Assembly (NCBI GenBank): GCA_048595745.1
Contig: CP184361.1
Direction: 5' to 3' (one strand)
DNA from: Aquipseudomonas alcaligenes_A
GTDB taxonomy: Bacteria > Pseudomonadota > Gammaproteobacteria > Pseudomonadales > Pseudomonadaceae
DNA length: 64,000 bases
The position numbers were made by a program, and so were the translations under genes. The notes under the pieces are model-generated. The model was given only the letters and a program-made list of their open reading frames with translations, made no database searches and had not been told where the DNA came from. This document shows, piece by piece, positions 8,907 through 17,043 of the stretch (within the stretch, counting starts at the first letter, position 1; every line of letters begins with the position of its first letter).

Positions 8907-9922
8907 TGCGCCGTGTCGACAGCCTGTTCGCCCGCCTGTTCGGTGTCTTTCTGGTGGCCATTCTGCTGGCCCATGCACTGGCCTTTGCCTGGTTCAGCCA
9001 CTACGGCCGACCACCGCCGCCACCAGCCCCACTGCAGGCTGAGCTGATGCGCCCGCCACCGCCACCTGGACCGGTGCTGCGTGGCCCTCTGATCGTGCTG
9101 GGTTTCCAACTGCTGACACTGATCGTCGCCGCCTGGTACGGCGCGCGCCTGCTCAGCCGACCGATCCAGCAGCTCTCAGAGGCTGCTGAGCGCATCTCAG
9201 ACAATCTCGACAGTCCGCCGCTGGCGGAAAGCGGTCTGCCCGAAGCACGCCAAGCCGCGCAGGCCTTCAACCTGATGCAGCGGCGCATCCGCGAGCAGGT
9301 CCAGCAACGCGCACGCATGCTGGCGGCGGTGTCGCATGATCTTCGCACACCGCTGGCCCGCCTCAAGCTGCGTCTGGAACAGATTCCCAACACCCAGCTG
9401 CGGACGCGCATGGATCAGGATCTGCAGGAAATGATCGGCATGCTCGACGCCACCCTGCGCTATCTGCACGAGCAGCGCAGCAGCGAGACGCCACAGTGGC
9501 TGGATCTCCAGGCCCTGATCGAGTCGATGGTCGAGGACGCCCAGGATCATGGTGCCGATGTGCGCTGCCAAGGTCACTGCGCACCGTTGCGCGCACAACC
9601 CCTCGCACTGCGCTCGTGCGTCAGCAACCTGCTGGAGAACGCGCTGCGCTATGCCGGCCACGCCTGCATCGAGCTGAACGACAGCCCTGAGGTCGTGGAG
9701 ATGCGTGTGGTAGACCGCGGCCCCGGGATTGCCGCCGGACAGCGCGAAGCGGTGTTCGAGGCCTTCTTCCGCGTCGAGGGATCGCGCAACCGCAACTCAG
9801 GCGGCGTGGGCCTGGGATTGACCATTGCCCGCGAGGCCGCCAGACACCAGGGCGGCGACATCCTGCTGGAGGAAACACCAGGTGGTGGACTGACCGCAAT
9901 CCTGCGTCTGCCCCGTCTATAG
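8906..9922 (+). CDS. EnvZ-like sensor histidine kinase with proline-rich sensor loop
   Basis: 338 aa inner-membrane kinase and presumed partner of the preceding regulator. A first transmembrane helix spans about residues 11-30 and a second about residues 61-79. The periplasmic loop between them is only about 30 residues and carries two runs of five prolines (residues 36-40 and 50-54). A HAMP-like linker, the H-box AVSHDLRTPL with H144, an N-box and a GVGLGLTIA G-box follow. Such a short loop leaves no room for a folded periplasmic sensor, so sensing may be membrane- or partner-based. Confidence 0.88.
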   Translation: MRRVDSLFARLFGVFLVAILLAHALAFAWFSHYGRPPPPPAPLQAELMRPPPPPGPVLRGPLIVLGFQLLTLIVAAWYGARLLSRPIQQLSEAAERISDNLDSPPLAESGLPEARQAAQAFNLMQRRIREQVQQRARMLAAVSHDLRTPLARLKLRLEQIPNTQLRTRMDQDLQEMIGMLDATLRYLHEQRSSETPQWLDLQALIESMVEDAQDHGADVRCQGHCAPLRAQPLALRSCVSNLLENALRYAGHACIELNDSPEVVEMRVVDRGPGIAAGQREAVFEAFFRVEGSRNRNSGGVGLGLTIAREAARHQGGDILLEETPGGGLTAILRLPRL

Positions 9923-10002
9923 CCCGCGCCGCCCTGGCGTTGTAGTCCGACCGATACAAAGCTCATAAACCCCCGACACAGAGTACGCCGAGGCTGACAT
10001 TA

Positions 10003-10045
10003 CCGGAGAACCCTCTCCGGAATGCCAACAACAGGAGTGACTCCC
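10003..10045 (+). promoter_or_regulatory. 5' leader hairpins of the EF-hand gene
   Basis: CCGGAGA-ACCC-TCTCCGG (10003-10020) is a perfect 7-bp stem. Just after it, the ribosome site itself can fold as GGAG-TGA-CTCC directly before the ATG at 10046, hiding the Shine-Dalgarno. This suggests translational control, though the second stem is short and could be incidental. Confidence 0.4.
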
Positions 10046-10786
10046 ATGATCAGTGGTGTCAGCAGCAGCAGTTACTCGAGCTATGCCGCCTATAGCTCGA
10101 CCCAGCGCAGCGCGCCGCCCAGCGCAAACTGTGCGGGCGGCCCCGAAAAGATGCAGGAAAAGCTGTTCAGCCTGCTCGACAGCAACAGCGATGGCAGTGT
10201 GGCCAAGGACGAGCTGGCAACGGCCCTGACGTCTGCCAAGGAAAGCGACAGCAGCCTGACCATCGACATTGATGAACTGTTCAGCCAACTCGACGCCAAT
10301 GGCGACGGCAGCCTCGATACGCAGGAGACTGCCGCGCTGGCACCGCCACCGCCTCGCGGGCCGAACCCCGAGGAGATGTTCGCCACACTGGATGCCAATG
10401 CCGATGGCAGCATTGATGCCGAGGAGCTGAGCGCCCTGCCCGCGCCCCCCGGCGCCGACAGCAGTGCCCTGCTGGCGGAACTGGACAGCGACGGCGATGG
10501 TGCGTTGAACCTCGACGAACTGTCCGCCATGGCGCCGCCTCCGCCCCCCGCCCAGAACGCCACAAACAGCGATGAGCTGTTCACCAGGTTCGACGCTGAC
10601 AGCAGCGGCAACATCAGCCAGGACGAGTTGAGCAGTCTGCTCGAGGCCGTCGCCCAGCAGACACCCTCGCGCACTGGCAGCCAGGAGGACGCCGACTCTG
10701 GACTGATCGCCAAGCTGCTGAAGCAGTATCAGGACGGTGCCGGCTACCGCACCAGCGTCGGCAGTCAGGTCAATATTTCGGCGTAA
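10046..10786 (+). CDS. EF-hand calcium-binding protein with five loops
   Basis: 246 aa. After a Ser/Tyr-rich N-terminus, five canonical 12-residue EF-hand loops are visible: DSNSDGSVAKDE, DANGDGSLDTQE, DANADGSIDAEE, DSDGDGALNLDE and DADSSGNISQDE. The last has serine at position 5 and may bind less tightly. Proline-rich linkers separate the loops. I see no convincing signal peptide or membrane span, so the location is uncertain. I chose the ATG at 10046 because AGGAG precedes it at good spacing; an earlier in-frame ATG at 10022 lies in the leader hairpin region. It follows the two-component pair on the same strand and ends at a strong terminator. The probable role is calcium buffering or signalling. 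Confidence 0.85.
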   Translation: MISGVSSSSYSSYAAYSSTQRSAPPSANCAGGPEKMQEKLFSLLDSNSDGSVAKDELATALTSAKESDSSLTIDIDELFSQLDANGDGSLDTQETAALAPPPPRGPNPEEMFATLDANADGSIDAEELSALPAPPGADSSALLAELDSDGDGALNLDELSAMAPPPPPAQNATNSDELFTRFDADSSGNISQDELSSLLEAVAQQTPSRTGSQEDADSGLIAKLLKQYQDGAGYRTSVGSQVNISA

Positions 10787-10790
10787 AAGC

Positions 10791-10818
10791 AAAAGGCCCG
10801 CATCACTGCGGGCCTTTT
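10791..10818. terminator. Bidirectional intrinsic terminator
   Basis: AAAAGGCCCGC, a six-base loop, GCGGGCCTTTT. Flanked by A and T runs, it can serve both the EF-hand gene (plus) and the converging DUF945 gene (minus). Confidence 0.85.
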
Positions 10819-10835
10819 AGCACTACTGCACGAGG

Positions 10836-12425
10836 TTATTCGACGGGAATCTCTTCCTCGACGCTTTCTTCCTCCTCCAGCTGCAGGCCCTGCATGGCCG
10901 GGTCTTCCTCGCCCATCGCAGCACCACCCATGCCCAGGCCGGCGCCGCTGGCGAAGGCCATGGCGACGAATTCTTCGACGCTCATCTGCTTGCCGTTGAA
11001 GTCCACCTTGTCGTCGGCGTAATGCAGGCTGGTGACGATGTTGTCACCCTCCAGTTTGGCCAGCTCGGTGGACAGCGCCATGCCACTGGCCATCTCGGTC
11101 ATCATCGACGCTTGCTGGGCAACCGCTTCCTTGTCGGTTTCGCCGGCGAAGGTCGCTTGCAAGCCGATCACGTCGCTGATCATGGCCTTGGAAACCGCAA
11201 CCTTGGCATCCAGCTGGGTGATCAGTTGCTTGGCCAGTTCGGGCGCCGGCAGCTCGAAGGACTCGGGCTTGGCGAAGTCCAGCGCCAGGCTCAGGCTGCT
11301 TTCACCATTGGCGGTCTTGAACGCCAGCTTCTCCAGGGCGATCCCCGGTTTGGCGGCCAGCAGCTTCTCCAGGTCCACCATCAGCTGGGCCTTTTGCGCT
11401 TCGGAGAGTTGCGGCAGATCGTCCTCGGCTTCCAGGCTGGCCTGCTGCAGCTGGCCGGTGCTCTTGATGATGTCGCTGTACAGCGCCAGCAGCGATTGCA
11501 GGGCCGCCGCGTCGATGTTCTTCACGCTGGAGACCATGTCCATGCCACCGATGTCCTGGCCCTGGTAGCTGACCATGCCGATCTTGTAGGTGGAACGGGC
11601 GGCCAGCTTGCCGTCGGCTTCGCTGGTCTCGTCGAGCTGGGAAATGTCCTTGGCCAGGATCGGCGCGTTGGCGCCGATCACCAGCTGAGCTGTCTGCAGC
11701 TTGACCTCGTTGCGGCCCAGGTAGAAGTCGCTGCTGCCCTTCGCGGTATCGCTGTTCAGGGTCAGGCCCTTGAGCTCGATGCTCAGCGCTTCCGGGCTGT
11801 CGCTCAGTTTGGTGCTGACCTTCAGGCTGTCCATCAGACCACTGGCCTCGATCTGCTTGGCTTCGGCCGAGCTGTCGAAGTCGATGTTCAGGCCACTGAA
11901 GTCCAGGTTGCTGTCCTCATCCAGGGCTACTTGCACCGGATTCAGACGCAGGTTGCCGGAGACGGAACGGTCGTAACCCAGGCTGGCCTGGCCTTCCACC
12001 GGCGATTTGCCCTGGCTGGCGGCAAACCATTGCTCCAGGGCCGGGCTGGTTTCCAGCGCATAGTTGCTGGTGGCCATGACCGGCATCAACTTGAACGCCT
12101 TGAGGCGCGACAGCGGGAACGGACCGTGTTCGATACGGTCGTTGATCACCAGCTCGAACTGCTGCGGCGCTTCGCCATCGAGCGAGCCGTTGAAGGTGAT
12201 GCGATAGCGCGCATTACTGCTGAAGAACTGGCGATCCAGCGAGAGCAACTCGATGGACGCATCCAGGCCCAAGGCCGGCAGGGTCTTGGCCATGTCGGCA
12301 TTGGCCTGCTTGATCGACTCGTCCAGCACCGAGGGCAACTGGTTGCCGGTGTACCAGGCGCCGGCCACGCCAATGGCGGCAACGGCAACAACTGCGCCTA
12401 CAACGATACCTGCAGATTTCTTCAT
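10836..12425 (-). CDS. YdgA/DUF945 family membrane-anchored protein
   Basis: 529 aa with an N-terminal hydrophobic segment (about residues 6-25, MKKSAGIVVGAVVAVAAIG) and a long mostly soluble, presumably periplasmic body, ending in a very acidic Glu-rich tail. The composition and the N-terminal GNQLPSVLDESI-type region fit the YdgA (DUF945) family, whose biochemical role is not settled. It starts at the ATG at 12425 and is separated from the neighbouring permease gene by 151 bp, so it is probably its own unit. Confidence 0.8.
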   Translation of the reverse strand: MKKSAGIVVGAVVAVAAIGVAGAWYTGNQLPSVLDESIKQANADMAKTLPALGLDASIELLSLDRQFFSSNARYRITFNGSLDGEAPQQFELVINDRIEHGPFPLSRLKAFKLMPVMATSNYALETSPALEQWFAASQGKSPVEGQASLGYDRSVSGNLRLNPVQVALDEDSNLDFSGLNIDFDSSAEAKQIEASGLMDSLKVSTKLSDSPEALSIELKGLTLNSDTAKGSSDFYLGRNEVKLQTAQLVIGANAPILAKDISQLDETSEADGKLAARSTYKIGMVSYQGQDIGGMDMVSSVKNIDAAALQSLLALYSDIIKSTGQLQQASLEAEDDLPQLSEAQKAQLMVDLEKLLAAKPGIALEKLAFKTANGESSLSLALDFAKPESFELPAPELAKQLITQLDAKVAVSKAMISDVIGLQATFAGETDKEAVAQQASMMTEMASGMALSTELAKLEGDNIVTSLHYADDKVDFNGKQMSVEEFVAMAFASGAGLGMGGAAMGEEDPAMQGLQLEEEESVEEEIPVE

Positions 12426-12576
12426 GGGGGTCTATCCCTTGTGTAGTGTTGGTCTGTCTTCCCTGAACCGCCTGCGGCCTCTACGGACCCTTACATCACG
12501 GTTTGAGGCGGGCAAGGCTATCACTGCCCCGCATGCCCACCAAGGGTGGTGGGCAGAATTCTGCACAGGATGCCAA

Positions 12577-13653
12577 CTATGCCCCGTCCCTACGCTCGCT
12601 GCGCTCGGCATCCCGTGGCGTGCTGTTCACCCAGTCGCCGAGCAGGCTGAAGGCGACGGCCAGCAGGGTCGGCCCCAAGAACAGGCCCATGAAGCCGAAC
12701 GCCAGGATGCCGCCGAACACGCCGAGCAGCACCACTACCAGCGGCAGGTTGCCGCCGCGACTGATCAGGTAGGGCTTGAGTACGTTGTCCACCCCGCTGA
12801 TGACGAACATGCCCCAGATGCCGAGGAATACCGCCATGCCGTAATGCTCCTGGCTGACCAGCCAGGCGGTGGCGGGAATCCACACCAGCGGCGGGCCCAT
12901 GGGAATCAGGCTGAGGACGAAGGTGATGATGCCCAGCACCAGCGCTCCCGGCACCCCGGCGATGTAGAAGCCGATCAGTGCCAGCACGGCCTGGGCCGCT
13001 GCGGTACCGATCACGCCATTGACCACCCGTTGCACGGTGCCGGCCACCAGCTCCAGGTAATGCCCGGCGCGATCACCGATCAGGCGCCCCAGCAGGCTTT
13101 GCACGAAGGACGCCATGCGCGGGCCATCGCGGTAGAAGAAGAACACCAGCACCAGGCTCAGGGCCAGCTCCAGCATGCCGCCGCCAATCTGTGCGCTGCG
13201 CGCCAGCAGCCAGTTACCCACCTGGCCCAGATAGGGCCGCACGGCCTCCAGCAGGGCAACCCCCTCCTCGTCGATACGATTCCACAGGCCGACCAGGCGC
13301 TCACCCACCAGCGGCAGACCACCGAGCCAAGTCGGCGGATCGGGCAGGCCGTCGACCTGGAAATCCTTGAACAGCGCGGTGGCATCGCGGATGTGGTCAG
13401 CCAGGTTGAAGCCCAGCCAGACCAGCGGTACCGCCACCAGGACCATCCAGCCAGCCGTCAGGATGGCCGCGGCGGTGTTGGCCCGGCCATTCAAGGCGCG
13501 GCTCAGCAGGCGCATCAGCGGCCAGCTGGCAAAGGCCAGTACCGCCGCCCAGAACAGCGCGGAGAAGAAAGGCGCCAGCACCCAGGCGCAAGCGCCCAGC
13601 AACGCCAGCAGCAGAATCTGCACCAGCAGGCGATCATTGTTCAGCATGGTCAT
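12577..13653 (-). CDS. AI-2E family (PerM/YdiK-type) transporter
   Basis: About 358 aa inner-membrane protein with roughly seven or eight hydrophobic spans and the late signature GPPLVWIPA. The family is named for AI-2 export but includes transporters of other substrates, so the cargo cannot be stated. I prefer the ATG at 13653 because GGGGA precedes it; another ATG lies two codons later, and a longer in-frame start at 13692 adds an atypical tail. It is the last gene of a minus-strand run from the hydrolases. A 7-bp stem (12535-12554) lies downstream without a T run. Confidence 0.85.
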   Translation of the reverse strand: MTMLNNDRLLVQILLLALLGACAWVLAPFFSALFWAAVLAFASWPLMRLLSRALNGRANTAAAILTAGWMVLVAVPLVWLGFNLADHIRDATALFKDFQVDGLPDPPTWLGGLPLVGERLVGLWNRIDEEGVALLEAVRPYLGQVGNWLLARSAQIGGGMLELALSLVLVFFFYRDGPRMASFVQSLLGRLIGDRAGHYLELVAGTVQRVVNGVIGTAAAQAVLALIGFYIAGVPGALVLGIITFVLSLIPMGPPLVWIPATAWLVSQEHYGMAVFLGIWGMFVISGVDNVLKPYLISRGGNLPLVVVLLGVFGGILAFGFMGLFLGPTLLAVAFSLLGDWVNSTPRDAERSERRDGA

Positions 13654-13699
13654 GCATCCCCAGGCAAACCGGACACGCGGGTCCGGAGTCAATCAGCAC

Positions 13700-14497
13700 T
13701 CAGCGCAGTGGCTGCAAAGTCAGGCCCTTGCCTTCGCTGCCCTGCAGCTGCAGGCGCGTGGCTGCCACGCCCTGTTGCTGCAAAGCCGTGCGCCAGGCAT
13801 CGGCATGGATTCCGGAAAGCCCCAGGCGCAGCGTGCTGTCGAGCCGCAGCGTCTGCGCCAGCAAGGCACTCCAATCATCGTTCGGAACATCGACAAGCGC
13901 CAGCTGCAGTTGGCCGTCACGGCGCAACTGACGCAGCAGGGTGCCAGCGGTCGGCAGCAGCGTCGGCAACGGCGCGCCCGCATCCAGCTGCTCCACATGC
14001 AGGTAGCCACGACGATTGCCACGGACGATGCCGTACAGCGCCACCAGGCTGTCCTGCGGCTCGGCCAGGCGCAGCAGCAGGTAGCTCTGCTGCTCCTCCG
14101 GGCCATAGAGCTTGGCGCTGCCGAAGATCTGGTTGGCCCACAGGCTGCTGGAACCGCAGTCGCGCCCCTCGCACCAGAACAACAGCTGCGCGCCCTGCTC
14201 CTGCAAATGCTGACGAGCAATCTGCAGGGCCTCGCGCGGCCCGTGCTCTTCCGGCAACTGATAGGTCAGTGCACGCAGACGACCCTCGACGAGAACTTCA
14301 CGGGCCACCAGCTGGCCGCTGATGCGGCGCAGCGAATCCTGCGGGTAGCGGCGTTCGGCCGCGGGGGTGTCGCGGTAGTCGACGATCACAGAGCGCGCCA
14401 GACGCGGCAGTGCCTCCAGATCCTGGCTACCTGCCGGTTCAGCCGCCAGCAGGGGCGCACAGACCAGGCTCAGACAAAAGAGAAGATGGTGACGCAT
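13700..14497 (-). CDS. DUF4892 domain exported protein
   Basis: 265 aa. A signal peptide is clear (about residues 1-19, cleaved near LLAAEP). The mature part contains the segments RSVIVDYRDTP and FWCEGRDCGSSSLWANQIF that I associate with DUF4892, a Pseudomonas envelope protein family of unknown function. An AAGGAGG ribosome site overlaps the end of the GST gene 8 bp upstream, so both are cotranscribed. Confidence 0.75.
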   Translation of the reverse strand: MRHHLLFCLSLVCAPLLAAEPAGSQDLEALPRLARSVIVDYRDTPAAERRYPQDSLRRISGQLVAREVLVEGRLRALTYQLPEEHGPREALQIARQHLQEQGAQLLFWCEGRDCGSSSLWANQIFGSAKLYGPEEQQSYLLLRLAEPQDSLVALYGIVRGNRRGYLHVEQLDAGAPLPTLLPTAGTLLRQLRRDGQLQLALVDVPNDDWSALLAQTLRLDSTLRLGLSGIHADAWRTALQQQGVAATRLQLQGSEGKGLTLQPLR

Positions 14498-14505
14498 GCG
14501 CCTCC

Positions 14506-15159
14506 TTAGCGTGTCAGCATGCCTTGCGCGGTTTTCACCAGCTTGGCGTCATCCTGGGCCCTGACCGGTACCCGAAGCCCACGTTGCACGGCCGGGCGCA
14601 CGGCAATGGCATCCATCCAGCGCTGCAGGTGCTCCAGGCCGTCGATGGCCACGCCAGCCCAGTCGTGGATACGCACCCAGGGAAAGGTGGCGATATCGGC
14701 GATGCCGTAGTCGCCGGCCAGGTACTCGGACTCACCCAGGCGCCGATCGATCACCTCATACAGGCGCCGAGTCTCGTGCTGGTAGCGGTCGATGGCGCCC
14801 TGCAGCTTCTCCGGAAAGTAGCGGAAGAACACATTGGCCTGTCCCTGCATCGGCCCCACCCCACCCATCTGGAACATCAGCCACTGGACGGCCAGCGAGC
14901 GCCCCTTGGGATCGCTGGGCAGCAACTGGCCGGTCTTCTCCGCCAGGTAGAGCAGGATGGCCCCCGACTCGAACACGGCAAAACCGTCATCGACGATGGC
15001 CGGGATGCGCCCGTTGGGGTTGATGCGCAGGAACTCCGGGGCTTTCTGTTCTTGCCGGTCGAAGGACAGCGCATGCACCTCATAGGGCAGCCCGAGTTCT
15101 TCGAGGGCGATGGATATCTTGTGGCCGTTGGGCGTGGCGGCGGTGTACAGCTCGATCAT
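14506..15159 (-). CDS. Glutathione S-transferase family protein, Nu type
   Basis: 217 aa cytoplasmic enzyme. The thioredoxin-fold N-terminus has YTAATPNGHKISIALEELG, the TPN motif of Nu-class proteins such as YfcG and YghU, which act as glutathione-dependent disulfide reductases, and the glutathione-binding region shows VFESGAILLYLAEK. The C-terminal helical domain carries the GDYGIADIATFPWV signature. The start at 15159 is supported by GGAGG; an upstream in-frame extension of 29 codons is not like the family. Confidence 0.88.
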   Translation of the reverse strand: MIELYTAATPNGHKISIALEELGLPYEVHALSFDRQEQKAPEFLRINPNGRIPAIVDDGFAVFESGAILLYLAEKTGQLLPSDPKGRSLAVQWLMFQMGGVGPMQGQANVFFRYFPEKLQGAIDRYQHETRRLYEVIDRRLGESEYLAGDYGIADIATFPWVRIHDWAGVAIDGLEHLQRWMDAIAVRPAVQRGLRVPVRAQDDAKLVKTAQGMLTR

Positions 15160-15208
15160 GGCAACCTCCGAAGCGATGCGCACAGCCTCGGCAGTTGCCA
15201 GGGCCGCG

Positions 15209-16072
15209 TCAAGCGCGACGGAAGAATGGATTGAAACAGTCTGCAACCTGCTGCGCGCCGGCCTCGTCGTTGAGATGCAGGTGGTGTCCGCCGGGCAGGA
15301 TATGGGTCGCGAAGCTCGTCTGCTCGATCAGGCTCCTGAGGCGTGGATCGACACTCATCTGCCCGCCTTCGGCAAGGATCAGGCTGACCGGGCACTGCAC
15401 GGCACGGACGAACTGCTCGACATGGGCGAAGGTCAGACGCATCACCGAGGGCAGGGTCAGACGGATATCGGTGCGCCAGGTGTAGCCCCCCGGCACCGGC
15501 TCCAGGCCACGCTGGGCCAGCAGCTCGGCAGCCTCGCGGCTGACCGCGACCACGCCGCGCATGCGCGCCTGCACGGCCGTATCGAGGTCCGGATAGACCG
15601 GTTTCTGCTTGTCGCGCACCGCCAGGCGCGCGCGCAGCGCCTCACCCAGGCGCTTGGGTGCGCTGTCGGCCTCGGCCGTATAGGGCACCAGGCCATCGAT
15701 CAGCGCCAGGCGTTCGATCCGCTCGGGCACAGCGGCTGCCAACAGGGTGGAGATAATGCCACCGAGGGAATGACCGAGCAGGGAAAAGCGCTGCCAACCA
15801 AGCTGTTCGGCCACCAGCAGCACGTCCTCCAGGTACTCCCACATGCTGTAGCTGGAGTTGCTGGCGTAGTGCCCGGAATGACCGTGGCCAGGGAAATCCA
15901 GGGCGACAATGCGCAGCCCTTCCAGCTTCGGCGCCAAGCGGGCGAAGGTCATGGCGTTGTCCAGCCAGCCATGCAGGGCAATGACCGGCATGCCATTTTC
16001 CGGGCCGAACAGATGTGCCGCCAGTTCCACGTGCGGCAGGCTGAAACGGGTTTCTTCCACCTTGAGCGTCAT
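15209..16072 (-). CDS. Alpha/beta hydrolase (first of pair)
   Basis: 287 aa. The oxyanion region HGWLDNA is at residues 34-40, the nucleophile elbow GHSLGG has S102, and a C-terminal GGHHLHLND supplies a candidate catalytic histidine. No signal peptide is seen, so it is cytosolic. The substrate is unknown; the family covers esterases and related hydrolases. It overlaps the upstream hydrolase gene by 4 bp and lies 49 bp before the GST gene. Confidence 0.85.
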   Translation of the reverse strand: MTLKVEETRFSLPHVELAAHLFGPENGMPVIALHGWLDNAMTFARLAPKLEGLRIVALDFPGHGHSGHYASNSSYSMWEYLEDVLLVAEQLGWQRFSLLGHSLGGIISTLLAAAVPERIERLALIDGLVPYTAEADSAPKRLGEALRARLAVRDKQKPVYPDLDTAVQARMRGVVAVSREAAELLAQRGLEPVPGGYTWRTDIRLTLPSVMRLTFAHVEQFVRAVQCPVSLILAEGGQMSVDPRLRSLIEQTSFATHILPGGHHLHLNDEAGAQQVADCFNPFFRRA

Positions 16073-16887
16073 GCCGAGTGCTCCTTGCCCTGCCCCTGCC
16101 AGCGCCCGAATAGCTCGCGCAGCAGGTGGGCCGTATCCTGCGGACGCTCCAGCGGGAACATGTGGCCACCGGGCAGGCTCAGATACTCACCCTTGGGCAC
16201 GCGGCTGACCTGCCGTGCATGATGCGGTAGCACCACTTTGCTATGCCGGCCACGCACCACGGCAAGTGGTACGGCCAGCTGCTGCGGCCGGCCCGGCACG
16301 GTATGCGGCACACTGCGGTAGATACTGATCTCGGTGGCCGGATCGAAGCGCAGGCGCAGGCGCCTCTCCTGCCCCTGGCCCTCCTCGCGCAGACCGTGGC
16401 GCACGTAGGCGTCCAGGCAGTCGGGGTCGAAGCGGCTGAACAGCGTCTTGCCGGCGAAATAGTCCCGCGCCTCGCGGACGTCACCGAATGCCTCACGACG
16501 CCCGACAGTTCGGCCCGCCGGAGTGATCCGATCGATGAAGCCGAAACGCTTGGCGGCGCGAATCACCAAGCGATCGACACCGGTCAGCAGCGGCGAGTCG
16601 AGCATCACCACGCCGCGATAAAGCTCGGGGCGACGCAGCGCCGCGTGGTAATGCAGTACACCACCGAGCGAATGGCCGACACCCCAGACCGGCTCGCTGC
16701 CCTGCTCCACGTGCAGGATCAGTTCGTCCACCAGGTTGTTCCAGTTATCGTCCACCGGGAAGCGCGGGTCATGACCGTGCTGTTCCAGGTGCCGTACCCG
16801 GTAATCCGGCTCCAGCGCGCTGAACAACTTGCCGTAGGTGGCCGAGGGGAAGCCATTGGCATGGGCGAAGAAAATGGTTTGCGACAT
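16069..16887 (-). CDS. Alpha/beta hydrolase (second of pair)
   Basis: 272 aa from the ATG at 16887 (MSQTIFFAHANGFPS); a GTG at 16929 would add 14 residues. The HANGF oxyanion-type segment, the nucleophile elbow GHSLGG with S73 and a late PGGHMFPLE histidine motif mark an active hydrolase. It heads the minus-strand run and is coupled to the next hydrolase by a 4-bp overlap; the two are diverged from each other in sequence. Substrate unknown. Confidence 0.83.
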   Translation of the reverse strand: MSQTIFFAHANGFPSATYGKLFSALEPDYRVRHLEQHGHDPRFPVDDNWNNLVDELILHVEQGSEPVWGVGHSLGGVLHYHAALRRPELYRGVVMLDSPLLTGVDRLVIRAAKRFGFIDRITPAGRTVGRREAFGDVREARDYFAGKTLFSRFDPDCLDAYVRHGLREEGQGQERRLRLRFDPATEISIYRSVPHTVPGRPQQLAVPLAVVRGRHSKVVLPHHARQVSRVPKGEYLSLPGGHMFPLERPQDTAHLLRELFGRWQGQGKEHSA

Positions 16888-17012
16888 GGCGAGCGGACTG
16901 CTGAAAGATTCCCGCAGATTGTCCGGCACGTCAGGTTGGGCGGCAATCGGCAGAAGGTGCCAGATGTGCCAAAGAACAGGTGCAGCGCGCCAAAAGGCGC
17001 GTTGCAGAGGCC

Positions 17013-17037
17013 CCGGGGCCGCCTTGCACGGCCCCGG
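17013..17037 (-). terminator. GC-rich stem after brnQ
   Basis: CCGGGGCCG, a seven-base loop, CGGCCCCGG: a perfect 9-bp stem 7 bp downstream of the brnQ stop. No T run follows, so the terminator call is tentative. Confidence 0.5.
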
Positions 17038-17043
17038 ACCGGA

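Noticed and set aside
12253..14322. 689-aa open frame antisense to the permease and DUF4892 genes
   Set aside because: No motifs, crosses two real genes on the other strand.
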